A DNA stretch of 60,388 nucleotides from an uncultured Ignavibacteria bacterium (GCA_937870915.1 CALMZQ010000130.1:1-60388); one strand, 5' to 3'; positions 17,184 through 26,412 are shown, numbered from the stretch's first letter. Numbers and translations: made by a program. Notes: generated by a model from the letters alone, not told the origin.

Positions 17184-17891
17184 TCAGCGAGTAATAACCA
17201 CCGGAGAGGCCGACATGGAGCCATCAGCCGACGTCATGATTAGGCGATACGTACCGGATGCAAGGCCACTCAAGGGAAGGGTAGCTACTGTTGACGCAGG
17301 CACACCATAGGAGCGTACAATGTTTCCAGAGGCATCGTAGAGGCCAATCGTAGTGATTGTTGGCAAAACATCGCCACGAACCGAAACTGATTCTGTTGCC
17401 GGCAGAGGACTAACCGAGAGACCGATCTCGGATGCATCGCGGACGGATGTTGAAGGGGCGATCTTGAAGGTAACGGAGAAGTTGAGTTTGTCGTTGGTGT
17501 TGGTCTTATCGAACAACGAAACCTGGACAAGGCTCGTGCCTTCCGTGCCATGAGGGGTAAGATCTACGTAGAGAGGAAGGGTTCCACCAACGCTAAGTAC
17601 TTGTCCGTCGCGGATATAGGGATCATCTCCCGGACCCGGGTACAGGGACCAACATGTATTCATACATAGCTGAGCTGTGTGATCAAGTGATAGGCCGTTG
17701 AGGTCGTACGAGAAGTACAATTCCTTAGCTGTGTTGTTGAGGTTCCGAATGGTGCCCTCGCGCTTCACCGTTCCTCCGCCGGGTGTTCCAGAGATGGTTT
17801 CACCCTGAAGCCAGTCTATGGTGTACGTCTGAGCACTGGCAGACATGGAAAGGAGGAGTCCTGCAACAAGCGCAAGTACATGAGTTTTCAT
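17184..17891 (-). CDS. Secreted T9SS-sorted protein with a Cys pair (copy 2)
   Basis: Identical to the 235-residue protein at 11173-11880, including signal peptide, LCMNTCW pair and C-terminal sorting domain. The upstream region with its TAGGTTTG box (17924-17931) is also duplicated, so this copy should be expressed. It lies upstream of the truncated DUF2723 copy. Confidence 0.8.
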   Translation of the reverse strand: MKTHVLALVAGLLLSMSASAQTYTIDWLQGETISGTPGGGTVKREGTIRNLNNTAKELYFSYDLNGLSLDHTAQLCMNTCWSLYPGPGDDPYIRDGQVLSVGGTLPLYVDLTPHGTEGTSLVQVSLFDKTNTNDKLNFSVTFKIAPSTSVRDASEIGLSVSPLPATESVSVRGDVLPTITTIGLYDASGNIVRSYGVPASTVATLPLSGLASGTYRLIMTSADGSMSASPVVITR

Positions 17892-18003
17892 AATTTGACG
17901 TCCCTTGGATTCAATGCGTTCTGCAAACCTACTACATGCGGGCAAATTCCCGAACGAGTAGAGCATATGACGCCGAAACCACTTTTTTGTGACAGGAGAA
18001 TTC

Positions 18004-18516
18004 GTGAAAAGGTTCGTACTGGCGGCCATCATCGCCTTTGTTTCGCTCTCCGGAGTGGTTTGCGCTCAAGATACTTCTTCGGCCCGTCTGCCTTCTGTAA
18101 AGATCCGGAGTGTTACCGGAGATCTGATCAATACAGCAGACATCAGCACGGACAACAGGCCCGTTGTGGTGAGTTTTTGGGCTACATGGTGTAAGCCGTG
18201 TTTGCAGGAATTGCAGACATATCACGGACTCTACGAGGAGTGGCAGGAAAAGTACGGGGTAAAGCTGGTAGCTGTGTCGATCGACGATTCCCGCAATGCG
18301 TCCAAGGTAGCCCCCGTTGTAAAATCGCGGAACTGGAAGTATGATGTTTTGCTCGACATCAACCAAGAGTTCAAGCGCGCAATGAATGTGAACAACGTCC
18401 CGCATACCTTCGTGATCATGAATGGTAAGGTTGTGTTTTCCCATAGTGCATATTCGTACGGCGACGAAGATGAACTGGAAGAACTCTTCAAGAAACTCAC
18501 GGGCAAAGAAGGATAA
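18004..18516 (+). CDS. TlpA/ResA-like thioredoxin-fold exported protein (copy 2)
   Basis: Identical to 11993-12505: signal peptide, WCKPC active site, and the AGGAG ribosome binding site at 17994-17998. Being a complete second copy with its own upstream region, it doubles the gene dose. Confidence 0.87.
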   Translation: MKRFVLAAIIAFVSLSGVVCAQDTSSARLPSVKIRSVTGDLINTADISTDNRPVVVSFWATWCKPCLQELQTYHGLYEEWQEKYGVKLVAVSIDDSRNASKVAPVVKSRNWKYDVLLDINQEFKRAMNVNNVPHTFVIMNGKVVFSHSAYSYGDEDELEELFKKLTGKEG

Positions 18517-18519
18517 TAC

Positions 18520-20199
18520 GTGAAGGTGTTCATTGCTGGAATTGTGGCCCTTGTGGTGCTTTCGCTACCCACATTTGGTCAAGGTATCGACATTCAGGAC
18601 ATCGGTACCATCAGTGGGTCCCTCCAGTCCGATATCCAAACGTATACGGAAGACACCATTATCGGAGCCCCAGAGGTACCGGAACGGCTCCTCTCCAATA
18701 CGTTCTTCAACCTCTTGTTCACCCGAGGCAAGTTCACGGCGGGTATTCGGTTCGAATCCTATCAGAACCCACTGCTCGGCATCGACCCACGTTATGGTAC
18801 GTCGGGTAGCGGTACAGGTCTCGGTATACCGTATCGTTTTGCCTCGTACACCGACGACATCTTTGAGGTTACAGCCGGTAACTTCTATGAGCAGTTTGGT
18901 AGTGGTATGATCTTTCGCACCTACGAAGAACGCAACCTTGGATTCGATAACTCTATCGATGGTCTGCGTATGCGGTTCATTCCAACGCCGGGTCTAAAGA
19001 TCACGGGTCTTATCGGTCGGCAACGTGCGTTCTGGGAATTGAGCCGAGGCATTATGAGAGGGGGCGATCTGAGTCTCGACCTCAACGAGATCGGAGACTC
19101 ACTGCTTCCGAGCAACATGCACCTTACGCTTGGCGCAAGTGTGATGAGCAGGTATCAGGCTGACGATCAGGATCTTTTAAAGATCCCGGAGAATGTGCTC
19201 GCATGGTCCACTCGTGCGCACTTTATGTATGCCGACTTCTCGCTCGAACTTGAATATGCCTACAAGATCAATGACCCGAGCGCTGCCAATGTGCTCTCGT
19301 TCAATCCTGGAGACGCCCTGTACCTTAATGCATCGTATGCCGCTTCGGGTCTTGGATTGAACTTCGCTGCAAAGCGAATCGACAACATGGACTTCCGAAG
19401 TGACAGAACAGCCACGGGATTTGCACAGCAGGTGAACTATCTGCCAGCGCTAACCAAACAACATACGTGGCGACTCATCACGCTCTATCCATACGCAACG
19501 CAGCCAACTGGTGAGTTTGGCATGCAGGGCGACATCTCTATTACGATCCCCAAGGGCTACGGGCTTGGGAACGATGAGACGATGATCACGTTGAACGCTT
19601 CGGTGATCCACGCCATGGATACAACACACACCAGCCCCTTTACATATGACGTTGCTTTCTGGTGGGCAGATCGCATTTATTACCGAGACATGAACGTTGA
19701 GATCTCACGAAAATTCGGCAAGGATTTCAAAGCAACACTTGTCTACGTAAACCTCGATTACGATCAAGACATCATTGAGCGCAGGGCTTCGCCCAATGAA
19801 ACACTTTATGGTGTGATCACCTCAAACTTCGTGTGCTTGGAGCTGTGGTTCAAGACGGCGAAAAACCAGAGCCTTCGAACGGAATTCCAGTTCATGTCCG
19901 TTTCTCATCAACCTGGTGCGCAACTCGCCCTTCAGAATGGAAATTGGGTGATGGCGCTCGCTGAATACACAATCTCTCCGCACTGGTACTTTACCGTGTT
20001 TGACGAATACAATTACGGCAATGCCGATCCCACCCTTCAGGTGCACTATCCGAACGCTAGCCTTGCATACAATGCCGGAGCATTACGAGTACAAGGTGGG
20101 TATGGCCGCGTGCGTGGTGGTATTCTCTGTGTAGGTGGCATCTGTCGTCCGGTCCCAGCCTCGAATGGCATGACCCTTAACGTGACGTATTCCTTCTGA
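18520..20199 (+). CDS. DUF6029-like outer-membrane barrel protein (copy 2)
   Basis: Identical to the 559-residue protein at 12509-14188. It starts with GTG 3 nt after the TlpA-like stop, and the barrel-type C terminus is intact. Confidence 0.78.
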   Translation: MKVFIAGIVALVVLSLPTFGQGIDIQDIGTISGSLQSDIQTYTEDTIIGAPEVPERLLSNTFFNLLFTRGKFTAGIRFESYQNPLLGIDPRYGTSGSGTGLGIPYRFASYTDDIFEVTAGNFYEQFGSGMIFRTYEERNLGFDNSIDGLRMRFIPTPGLKITGLIGRQRAFWELSRGIMRGGDLSLDLNEIGDSLLPSNMHLTLGASVMSRYQADDQDLLKIPENVLAWSTRAHFMYADFSLELEYAYKINDPSAANVLSFNPGDALYLNASYAASGLGLNFAAKRIDNMDFRSDRTATGFAQQVNYLPALTKQHTWRLITLYPYATQPTGEFGMQGDISITIPKGYGLGNDETMITLNASVIHAMDTTHTSPFTYDVAFWWADRIYYRDMNVEISRKFGKDFKATLVYVNLDYDQDIIERRASPNETLYGVITSNFVCLELWFKTAKNQSLRTEFQFMSVSHQPGAQLALQNGNWVMALAEYTISPHWYFTVFDEYNYGNADPTLQVHYPNASLAYNAGALRVQGGYGRVRGGILCVGGICRPVPASNGMTLNVTYSF

Positions 20200-20255
20200 A
20201 CGTAACAAAGACAACGGCTTGGTGGTCAGTACAACACCAAACGGAGACTTCCCAC

Positions 20256-21143
20256 ATGAAAATCCTTCTTCTCGCGCTAACCCTCGCAACGGCATTGATG
20301 ATCAATGCTTGTGATATTATTGAGGCACCCTACCTCAAAAATCCCATTGATCCGGCTGATACGTTGTTGAAGGATACATCAAACGTTGTCGCCCGAACTG
20401 AGGGGTTGCAGAACGTCCTCCTTGAGGACTATACGGGGCATACGTGTGGCAACTGCCCGGAGGCTGCGGATATCGCTGCTTCCATTGCGGCAGCAAATCC
20501 ATCCCGCGTGATCGTAACGGCAATTCATGCCGGAGGCTTTGCATTGCCGGAACTGCCGGACTATCCGTATGATTTTCGGACAGAGGCTGGGACCACGCTC
20601 GACGAGACATTTAAGATCAGTCGAGCCGGCAATCCAAACGGTTTGGTTAATCGCGCCAAATACAATACACGGTTCATCCTTGGTCAAAACAACTGGGTCC
20701 CGGCTGTTGCAGCTCAATTGGCACTTTCGCCACGCATCGATCTTGATCTGAGTCACACCTACCATGCAGAAGATCGAACACTTGTAGCCACTGTTGAGGC
20801 TACGTATCTCGCTGAGGGTGAAGCAGACTATTCCCTAGTAGTCTGGATAACGGAGAACGGTATTGTACAGGACCAAAAGGACTATCGCCGTACGCCATCA
20901 CATGTCGAAGAGTATGAATTTGAGCACGTACTGCGTGGCTCCATGAACGGCACGTGGGGAGATTCTCTCAGCGCAAAGGTTGAACCGGCCGGGACAAAGA
21001 TCAAGAAGGTTCTTCGCTACACCATTCCGGATGGAGTGGATTGGAATCTTGCAAACTGCGAGCTCGTTGCCTATGTGATTCGCCGTAAGGACGATCAAAC
21101 TCGCGACGTGCTTCAAGTGGTAAAGCAGGCCTTTAGACCTTAA
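20256..21143 (+). CDS. Omp28-family lipoprotein with CGNC motif (copy 2)
   Basis: Identical to the 295-residue protein at 14245-15132, with lipobox LMINAC and motif TCGNCP. It overlaps the end of the intact Wzi-like gene by 4 nt, the ancestral arrangement. Confidence 0.87.
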   Translation: MKILLLALTLATALMINACDIIEAPYLKNPIDPADTLLKDTSNVVARTEGLQNVLLEDYTGHTCGNCPEAADIAASIAAANPSRVIVTAIHAGGFALPELPDYPYDFRTEAGTTLDETFKISRAGNPNGLVNRAKYNTRFILGQNNWVPAVAAQLALSPRIDLDLSHTYHAEDRTLVATVEATYLAEGEADYSLVVWITENGIVQDQKDYRRTPSHVEEYEFEHVLRGSMNGTWGDSLSAKVEPAGTKIKKVLRYTIPDGVDWNLANCELVAYVIRRKDDQTRDVLQVVKQAFRP

Positions 21144-22795
21144 TAGCCAACACGGATCTCAAAGGATCCGAAAAAGAAGTTCTCGGGCATATTTCCACCG
21201 TTGCGATTCGTGTATCCAACGCGGAGGTCTGTAAAGACGTTCGGAAACCACTCTGCAGAAAACCAGAGTCGGACGCGCCGCTGATAACTCAGGTTGCCGC
21301 GCAGGAAGGTGTTGCCTGCAAGGCCATCGCCATCACCGCGCAACATATCGCCCCCTACATTCCCTACGGCTACAAGTATCCCGGATCCCGGATAGTTGGG
21401 ATCTTCTGCAGCTTGGATGTTGCCGGTGCTATCGAGGAAGTTCTCTCCGTGACGTGTATAGTCTAGGTCCAATCGAACGAAGGTTCGTGGACTGAACCAA
21501 TGCCGAGCCTGAAACGCAACACGGTCTGAGTTGGGCTGAAGGTCGTAGCCAACCGGCGCACCAAATGTTGTGTACGATGCATTGATGCTACGGTGAGAGA
21601 ATGTAAACGGGTCAACGCGAGCATACTCTAAAGACACAAGGGAACGGGAGGCCTCTCCTGGCTTGCCCAGTGCCTGGGAAGCTCCTATTTGATAGGCGAA
21701 TTTGTTTTGATTTCCACCTGATGATGAATCTCCAAGTGTAGCGTAGTTCAAGTCGTCGATGATAAAAGACCCGTAGATCATCATTCCTTTGAATGGCCGC
21801 ACAGCAAGATCAAACCCCATCATCGAATTGTCGTTCAAACTCCGCTCTTGAGTGCTGAGTCCGGCAGACACAAAAAATGCGAGCGGGTTGAGATAAACAA
21901 AATCTAGCCCCCTGCCCCAATACACGATCATATCACTTACGGCAAAGCTCAACCAATCAACAGGATCGATAGCCAGACGATGCGTAGCAATGTATTTGCC
22001 GGTAACAGCCGCACCCGACGTGTCAACTCCATTCGCAGCAGAGTGAGTCATGGTGAACCGGACACTCTTGTACGGCACGTCTATCAGAAGACCGTCTAGC
22101 AAAGGGGCTTCAATGGAGTGAACAAAGTTGTCGATCGGACTGAATCCGAACTGCATTGCTTCTCGTCCAAACCGCACACGGAGCCAGCTGCTCTGATACT
22201 GAACGTAGCCAATGTAGCGATCGAAGAACGCACTATCTTCGATGGAGAACTTCAGTGTTCGTGCCAAAGTGGGGTCTGTTTTAGCGATCTGTGCAGGATC
22301 TCCGGCCAGCCTGATGCCGTTGGAAAGATCGAGGAAGTATCCAAAGTTCCCACCAAGCGACCCCATAAATCGTACGGCTGGGCGCATGAGCAGGAACGGA
22401 TCTGCTATTGCGTTATCGCTATAATACCCCGGACGCATCATGAGGGAGATGTCGCCTTGAATACGAGCAATGCTGTCCGCGTACACAAGTCCACGGAACC
22501 GACCGCTTGTTGACTCTGCAAACTCCAGGTCTTCTGTCAAGGGGGCATTCAGCAACACGGAGTTGTAATACGACCGGATGTATCTGCCGAAGGCGTTGGC
22601 AGAATCTGTGCCCTGCTCTGTGAGCGTGTACGCGGACTGTGGCCACACTGCGTAGGTTCCCAACGGCGCAGAGCCGTCTACAGCGCGCAGGAGCTGCATA
22701 TCCATGGAGACACGCTCGGCGTTCACGTCTGCATTCTGCGCAAGCATAGGGGCCAGCGCAACTGTCAAACAAGCAAGTGCGAGAAGTAGTCGCAT
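21140..22795 (-). CDS. Wzi-like outer-membrane beta-barrel protein (intact copy)
   Basis: 551 residues with signal peptide MRLLLALACLTVALAPMLAQ. The rest is strand-rich, with GRFRGLVYADSIARIQGDISLMMRPGYYSD, VRFGREAMQFGFSP, a VYWGRGLDFVYLNPLAFF segment and a C-terminal FEIRVGY. The GRE..G and YLNP-type motifs resemble the capsule-assembly Wzi barrel family seen in Bacteroidota. A role in surface polysaccharide attachment is inferred from that family. Its start overlaps the SPOR gene stop as TAATG, so the two are translationally coupled. The duplication's right end (21649) falls at about codon 383, and only this copy is complete. Confidence 0.75.
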   Translation of the reverse strand: MRLLLALACLTVALAPMLAQNADVNAERVSMDMQLLRAVDGSAPLGTYAVWPQSAYTLTEQGTDSANAFGRYIRSYYNSVLLNAPLTEDLEFAESTSGRFRGLVYADSIARIQGDISLMMRPGYYSDNAIADPFLLMRPAVRFMGSLGGNFGYFLDLSNGIRLAGDPAQIAKTDPTLARTLKFSIEDSAFFDRYIGYVQYQSSWLRVRFGREAMQFGFSPIDNFVHSIEAPLLDGLLIDVPYKSVRFTMTHSAANGVDTSGAAVTGKYIATHRLAIDPVDWLSFAVSDMIVYWGRGLDFVYLNPLAFFVSAGLSTQERSLNDNSMMGFDLAVRPFKGMMIYGSFIIDDLNYATLGDSSSGGNQNKFAYQIGASQALGKPGEASRSLVSLEYARVDPFTFSHRSINASYTTFGAPVGYDLQPNSDRVAFQARHWFSPRTFVRLDLDYTRHGENFLDSTGNIQAAEDPNYPGSGILVAVGNVGGDMLRGDGDGLAGNTFLRGNLSYQRRVRLWFSAEWFPNVFTDLRVGYTNRNGGNMPENFFFGSFEIRVGY

Positions 22796-23526
22796 TAACG
22801 CTTCGTAACCGTTGGCTTACACTTGCATACTGCGCGTACAGATTCGAGGTCTTTGAGAGCTTCAGGCTCTGTCTCGTACTCTCCAACACTTACGATGTAG
22901 CGCGTTTTGTTCTTCAATTGCTCCGTCGTGAGTCGGGCACGCATCCGCTTCTTCTTGAACTGCGCCACAAGTCCGTCTGCCTCATCCTTGCTGAACGTAG
23001 TGCGCGTAACAAGCGTGTATGACTTTGCTGCGGTCTTCACAGGTGTCTCTACAACGGGCTCTGGCTTCTTTGGTGTAGGAACTGCAACTGAACGGTCTCC
23101 GGGTGGTGGTACACCAACGGTGGAGCGCATAACATCGTAGACAACAGAAAGCAGTTCGCTCTGTGAATATTGCTCTCGCATAATGGCGAACGTCTTCTTT
23201 GCCTTTTCTGCCTCGCCCTTGGTAGCCGCGAAGATCACCAGTCGGGCAAGTGCATCGTCGGCCCACTCACTCTTCGGATAGGCAACTACGATACGCTCCA
23301 AGAGCGGTGCTGCCTTCTTTGGATCTTCAACAAGAGATGCGTGAAGAAAGAGCACGCCCGGATCGTCAGGATTATCGATCAAGAGATCTGGTAGCGCCTT
23401 TTTTGCATCAGACGTCCATCCCGACGCTACCTGTTGAATGTATTGCCTCACACCAACCGTTTGCGCGTTAACGTGTGCGGTGATGATAACGAGAAGCGTA
23501 AGGACGATGATTGTGCGTCGGGGCAT
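22795..23526 (-). CDS. SPOR-domain protein with TPR-like repeats
   Basis: 243 residues with signal peptide MPRRTIIVLTLLVIITAHVNAQ. Residues about 30-135 contain helical repeats (DDPGVLFLHASLVEDPKKAAPLLERIVVAYPKSEWADDAL and so on), typical of TPR/Sel-like or YbgF-type modules. A Pro/Lys-rich linker follows. Residues about 165-243 (KSYTLVTRTTFSKDEADGLVAQFKKKRMRARL and TRYIVSVGEYETEPEA) fit a SPOR domain, which binds denuded peptidoglycan at division sites. Probably a periplasmic cell-wall protein. It is divergent from murG (57 nt apart) and coupled to the Wzi-like gene. Confidence 0.83.
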   Translation of the reverse strand: MPRRTIIVLTLLVIITAHVNAQTVGVRQYIQQVASGWTSDAKKALPDLLIDNPDDPGVLFLHASLVEDPKKAAPLLERIVVAYPKSEWADDALARLVIFAATKGEAEKAKKTFAIMREQYSQSELLSVVYDVMRSTVGVPPPGDRSVAVPTPKKPEPVVETPVKTAAKSYTLVTRTTFSKDEADGLVAQFKKKRMRARLTTEQLKNKTRYIVSVGEYETEPEALKDLESVRAVCKCKPTVTKR

Positions 23527-23583
23527 GGTACTTGGATAACGAGAATGGGGAAGGACGGCTGAAATTACGGAAGAGGGCCTATT

Positions 23584-24744
23584 TTGGTAGTGCTTCCTCC
23601 CTTTGAGTGTGAGAACGTGATCGCAACAGTGGCCCCTTCAGAGAATTTTCGTGTGGTTGTTGCTGCCGGAGGTACCGGCGGACACATCTTCCCCGCTGTT
23701 GCAGTGGTTGAGCAATTGCAGGCACTCACCAACGGCAGTTGTGACGTTGTATTTATGGGAAGCTCCGACCGAATGGAAACCACGCTGGTTCCCAAACTAG
23801 GCTATCGTTACGTTCCTATGCCGATAGCCGGGTTTAAGGGGCTAGCCCTCTCAACGCTTACCTTGCCGATGAAGGTGCTCACATCCATTCGTATTGCACG
23901 CGACGTTATTCGTCAGCATCAACCGCATGTTGTTGTGTGTACAGGAGCCTACATCAGCTACCCGGTAGGCGTTGCTGCCATCCGCGAACACATTCCGCTT
24001 GTTGTACTCGAAAGCAATCTCAATCCCGGTAAAACCAATTCACGACTAGCACCAAAAGCTACGGCCGTTGTTCTTGCGTTTGAAGAAAGTAGGAGATTTT
24101 ATCCCGACTCAATGACGTCGAGACTACATGTGCTTGGCAATCCCGTGCGAACCCAAATTGATGTTTCGAAACCTGTGGACCAAGCGCGCCTTACCTACGG
24201 TCTCGACCCAAACAGGGCTACGGTACTCGTGTTTGGTGGAAGTCTTGGTGCGCACACAATCAATACATCCATAGAGCGTGCCCTTCCAGAGATCGCTGAT
24301 CGACCGTGGCAACTGTTGTGGCAAACAGGGAAGGGGTACACCCCTCCGTCTGTCTTACCCCCTAACGTAACGATGCTGCCGTTCTTAGAAGACATGGGAA
24401 GCGCATATGCAGCAGCTGATCTCGTTGTCTCTCGCTCCGGTGCCACAACTATTGCTGAACTTGGAATCGTTGGGAAGCCGGCTATTCTCGTGCCTCTTGC
24501 CACAGCTTCAACCAATGAACAACAACACAATGCCCGCGTCTTAGAAAAGCACCACGCTGCTATTGTGATCTCCGACAACGTCCTGCGAGAGATTCTTCTT
24601 CCTACCATAGATTCCGTCATGACCGACCAAAACAGGCGTAGCACAATGTCCAACGCCATGCTTTCTCTCGGAAAGCCCTTTGCAGCACATGATGCTGCTC
24701 GCCTCGTGCTCCGAATCGGTGATCGAGAAAGGGGCTCCTCATGA
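23584..24744 (+). CDS. murG: UDP-GlcNAc:lipid I N-acetylglucosaminyltransferase MurG
   Basis: GT28 enzyme that adds GlcNAc to lipid I to make lipid II on the inner face of the cytoplasmic membrane. It shows VVAAGGTGGHIFPAVAV, GSSDRMETTLVPKLGY, VCTGAYISYPVG, VFGGSLGAHTIN, LLWQTGKGY and SRSGATTIAELG, all matching MurG. The length of 386 is slightly long. The frame opens with TTG at 23584, which has GGAAGAGG (23569-23576) 7 nt upstream; GTG at 23617 or 23629 would give a more usual N terminus, so the start is uncertain. It overlaps the next gene by ATGA. No mur/fts cluster surrounds it. Confidence 0.95.
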   Translation: MVVLPPFECENVIATVAPSENFRVVVAAGGTGGHIFPAVAVVEQLQALTNGSCDVVFMGSSDRMETTLVPKLGYRYVPMPIAGFKGLALSTLTLPMKVLTSIRIARDVIRQHQPHVVVCTGAYISYPVGVAAIREHIPLVVLESNLNPGKTNSRLAPKATAVVLAFEESRRFYPDSMTSRLHVLGNPVRTQIDVSKPVDQARLTYGLDPNRATVLVFGGSLGAHTINTSIERALPEIADRPWQLLWQTGKGYTPPSVLPPNVTMLPFLEDMGSAYAAADLVVSRSGATTIAELGIVGKPAILVPLATASTNEQQHNARVLEKHHAAIVISDNVLREILLPTIDSVMTDQNRRSTMSNAMLSLGKPFAAHDAARLVLRIGDRERGSS

Positions 24745-25238
24745 CTGATACCCTTCAGAAGGTAGCATTACCGGCAGAATTCCATGTGAAGCTCGACTTC
24801 TATTGGCAGTCCATTGCTGTGTATGCTGTTACACTTATCGGGTACGTCATGATCAAGGCGGTATGGGACAGCACCATTCAACAGGGCCTTGTTAATGTAG
24901 TGCTGACCGATCCTGTTGTAGTACTTCTCGGTTTCTTTGTTCTCATCACTACTTTTTCACTTGTCGTGAATAGTGTAAGCAGACGTTCGATCATTATCAG
25001 CGACGATGCAGTGACGTATCTCAGTCGATTTCATGAACGTACCTTCCAACTCGACGAAATTGAGAAGATCGTTATCGGCAGCGAACGGAGAACGAATGTT
25101 CGCGGAGTGCTTGCCCTCGTCCGCATATACATACGAGGCCGCAGACGGCCTCTGCGTGTAAGGCCGGGTCTTTACGAAAACGAACACGGACTTGTGAGTG
25201 CGCTTTTAACACTTCGGCATCATTCACAACATTCATGA
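24741..25238 (+). CDS. Small membrane protein with bacterial PH-like domain
   Basis: 165 residues. Two hydrophobic segments (about 26-45 and 58-80) are followed by a C-terminal domain of beta strands (RRSIIISDDAVTYLSRFHERTFQLDEIEKIVIGSERR and VRIYIRGRRRPLRVRPG) that resembles a bacterial PH domain. The function is unknown. The start overlaps the murG stop (ATGA) and its stop overlaps the next start in the same way, so the three are coupled in one operon. Confidence 0.65.
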   Translation: MTDTLQKVALPAEFHVKLDFYWQSIAVYAVTLIGYVMIKAVWDSTIQQGLVNVVLTDPVVVLLGFFVLITTFSLVVNSVSRRSIIISDDAVTYLSRFHERTFQLDEIEKIVIGSERRTNVRGVLALVRIYIRGRRRPLRVRPGLYENEHGLVSALLTLRHHSQHS

Positions 25239-25828
25239 CGACCCGAGTAGCACTTCTCTGCATTTCGATGTTCATGTGTAGCGTGGGTCTGCACGCACAA
25301 GCTGTGCCGAACACGATTGATGTGATTGACAGTGCGATCGCTGGTATCGTTGATTCTGTGTGTCTTCAGTATCGAGCCAGTGAACTGCAGTATTATGTAT
25401 CGGAACATCCAGACCGCGAATGGATATCGAGCATAATGGGGAGACGCATGCAATATGCCGGGCGCATCGCCCGCGTTGTGTCAGTTGAGGAAGAGGCAGA
25501 CGTTGTATTCTCTATCGAAGATGTCTCTACGAGATATTCTCTTAAAGAGAACACGGACAGTATTCTGCGCACCATCGTAGTGCAGTGTAATGCGCGCGAT
25601 CGCAGATCTTCACCTCCGGGGCTCGTCCTGCGAACGCCGACCACGCGTCGTGCAGACGTTACAACCCGTGAGGTGGCCGCGGCCACGGAATCTCAACAAC
25701 ATCGTGGGAGTAACGGCACCATTCCGCCCCCTCCAACATCGTTTTGGGATGATCTAGCGCAGCCCGTGATCTTCATTGCAGCGGCAGCAACAACAGTGCT
25801 CTTGCTTTTCACCGTGCGATCACAATAA
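25235..25828 (+). CDS. Exported protein of unknown function with C-terminal membrane anchor
   Basis: 197 residues with a signal peptide (RVALLCISMFMCSVGLHAQ) and a C-terminal hydrophobic segment (PVIFIAAAATTVLLLFTV) ending a few residues before the stop, so it is probably held in the membrane by its tail. The middle part is a mixed alpha/beta domain of about 110 residues (AIAGIVDSVCLQYRASELQYYVSEHPDREWI, FSIEDVSTRYSL), then a low-complexity linker rich in Thr, Arg and Pro. No family is recognised. It is coupled by a 4-nt overlap to the PH-like gene and 14 nt upstream of sixA. Confidence 0.6.
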   Translation: MTTRVALLCISMFMCSVGLHAQAVPNTIDVIDSAIAGIVDSVCLQYRASELQYYVSEHPDREWISSIMGRRMQYAGRIARVVSVEEEADVVFSIEDVSTRYSLKENTDSILRTIVVQCNARDRRSSPPGLVLRTPTTRRADVTTREVAAATESQQHRGSNGTIPPPPTSFWDDLAQPVIFIAAAATTVLLLFTVRSQ

Positions 25829-25842
25829 GCAGGATCGGAACC

Positions 25843-26340
25843 ATGAAAACGTTGTTTGTTGTGCGTCATGCGAAATCTGCGTGGGACGATCCGCGTTTAT
25901 CTGACAAGGAACGCATTCTCAATGATCGTGGTAGACACGACGCTCCGATGATGGCAGCATACGTGGCAAAACATCATCCGCATCCGTCACTGTTGATCTC
26001 CAGCACAGCCACAAGAGCATGGACAACAGCCCAAGCGTTTGTTGATGCATTTGAGCTGTCAAAGGATAGCGTGCAGCAGACCGATGCGATTTACGAAGCG
26101 CCACTCTCATCCTTGCTTCATGTTGTGGATGCGATAGATGATGGTGTTGATGTAGCAATGATTGTTGGACACAATCCCGGTGTGACGGAACTGGTCCGCT
26201 CCCTTTCTGGGGAGACCTTCACACACATGCCCACGTGTGGCGTTGTGATCCTTCAGTTCACACATGCAAACGTTTGGCAGGAAATAGCAAAGGGTACAGG
26301 ATCGATCAAAGCGTTCCTATACCCTAAGATGTTTGCATGA
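25843..26340 (+). CDS. sixA: SixA-type phosphohistidine phosphatase
   Basis: 165-residue histidine-phosphatase family protein. The RHG motif appears as VVRHAKSAWDD (residues 6-16, catalytic His), followed by LISSTATRAWTTA and the second catalytic His in IVGHNPGVTEL. SixA removes phosphate from phosphohistidine of His-kinase phosphotransfer domains or the Ntr-PTS. That specific role is inferred from length and motifs. Its TGA stop lies in an ATGACG word immediately before a heptamer array, and mdh is convergent beyond it. Confidence 0.85.
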   Translation: MKTLFVVRHAKSAWDDPRLSDKERILNDRGRHDAPMMAAYVAKHHPHPSLLISSTATRAWTTAQAFVDAFELSKDSVQQTDAIYEAPLSSLLHVVDAIDDGVDVAMIVGHNPGVTELVRSLSGETFTHMPTCGVVILQFTHANVWQEIAKGTGSIKAFLYPKMFA

Positions 26341-26346
26341 CGTCTC

Positions 26347-26402
26347 GTAACTCGTAATGAGTAGTAAGTAACTAGTATCTGGTAACTAGTAACTGGTAAC
26401 TA
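26347..26402. repeat. GTAACTR heptamer array, eight perfect-phase units
   Basis: Eight 7-nt units start at 26347, 26354, 26361, 26368, 26375, 26382, 26389 and 26396: GTAACTC, GTAATGA, GTAGTAA, GTAACTA, GTATCTG, GTAACTA, GTAACTG, GTAACTA. The array fills the gap between the convergent sixA and mdh genes, like the array at 798-834. Confidence 0.88.
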
Positions 26403-26412
26403 AACTTCGTGT

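Larger units (their letters stand above)
15638..21648. repeat. 6,011-bp tandem direct duplication, copy 2
   Basis: Exact-looking repeat of 9627-15637. The left junction at 15638-15643 is the hybrid AGGCCT, with Wzi-like sequence on its left and DUF2723 sequence on its right. The right end continues into the intact Wzi-like gene at 21649. Confidence 0.97.

Noticed and set aside
9627-21648. The duplication as a composite transposon
   Set aside because: No transposase, terminal inverted repeats or target-site duplications. The only shared end sequence is the 6-bp AGGCCT.
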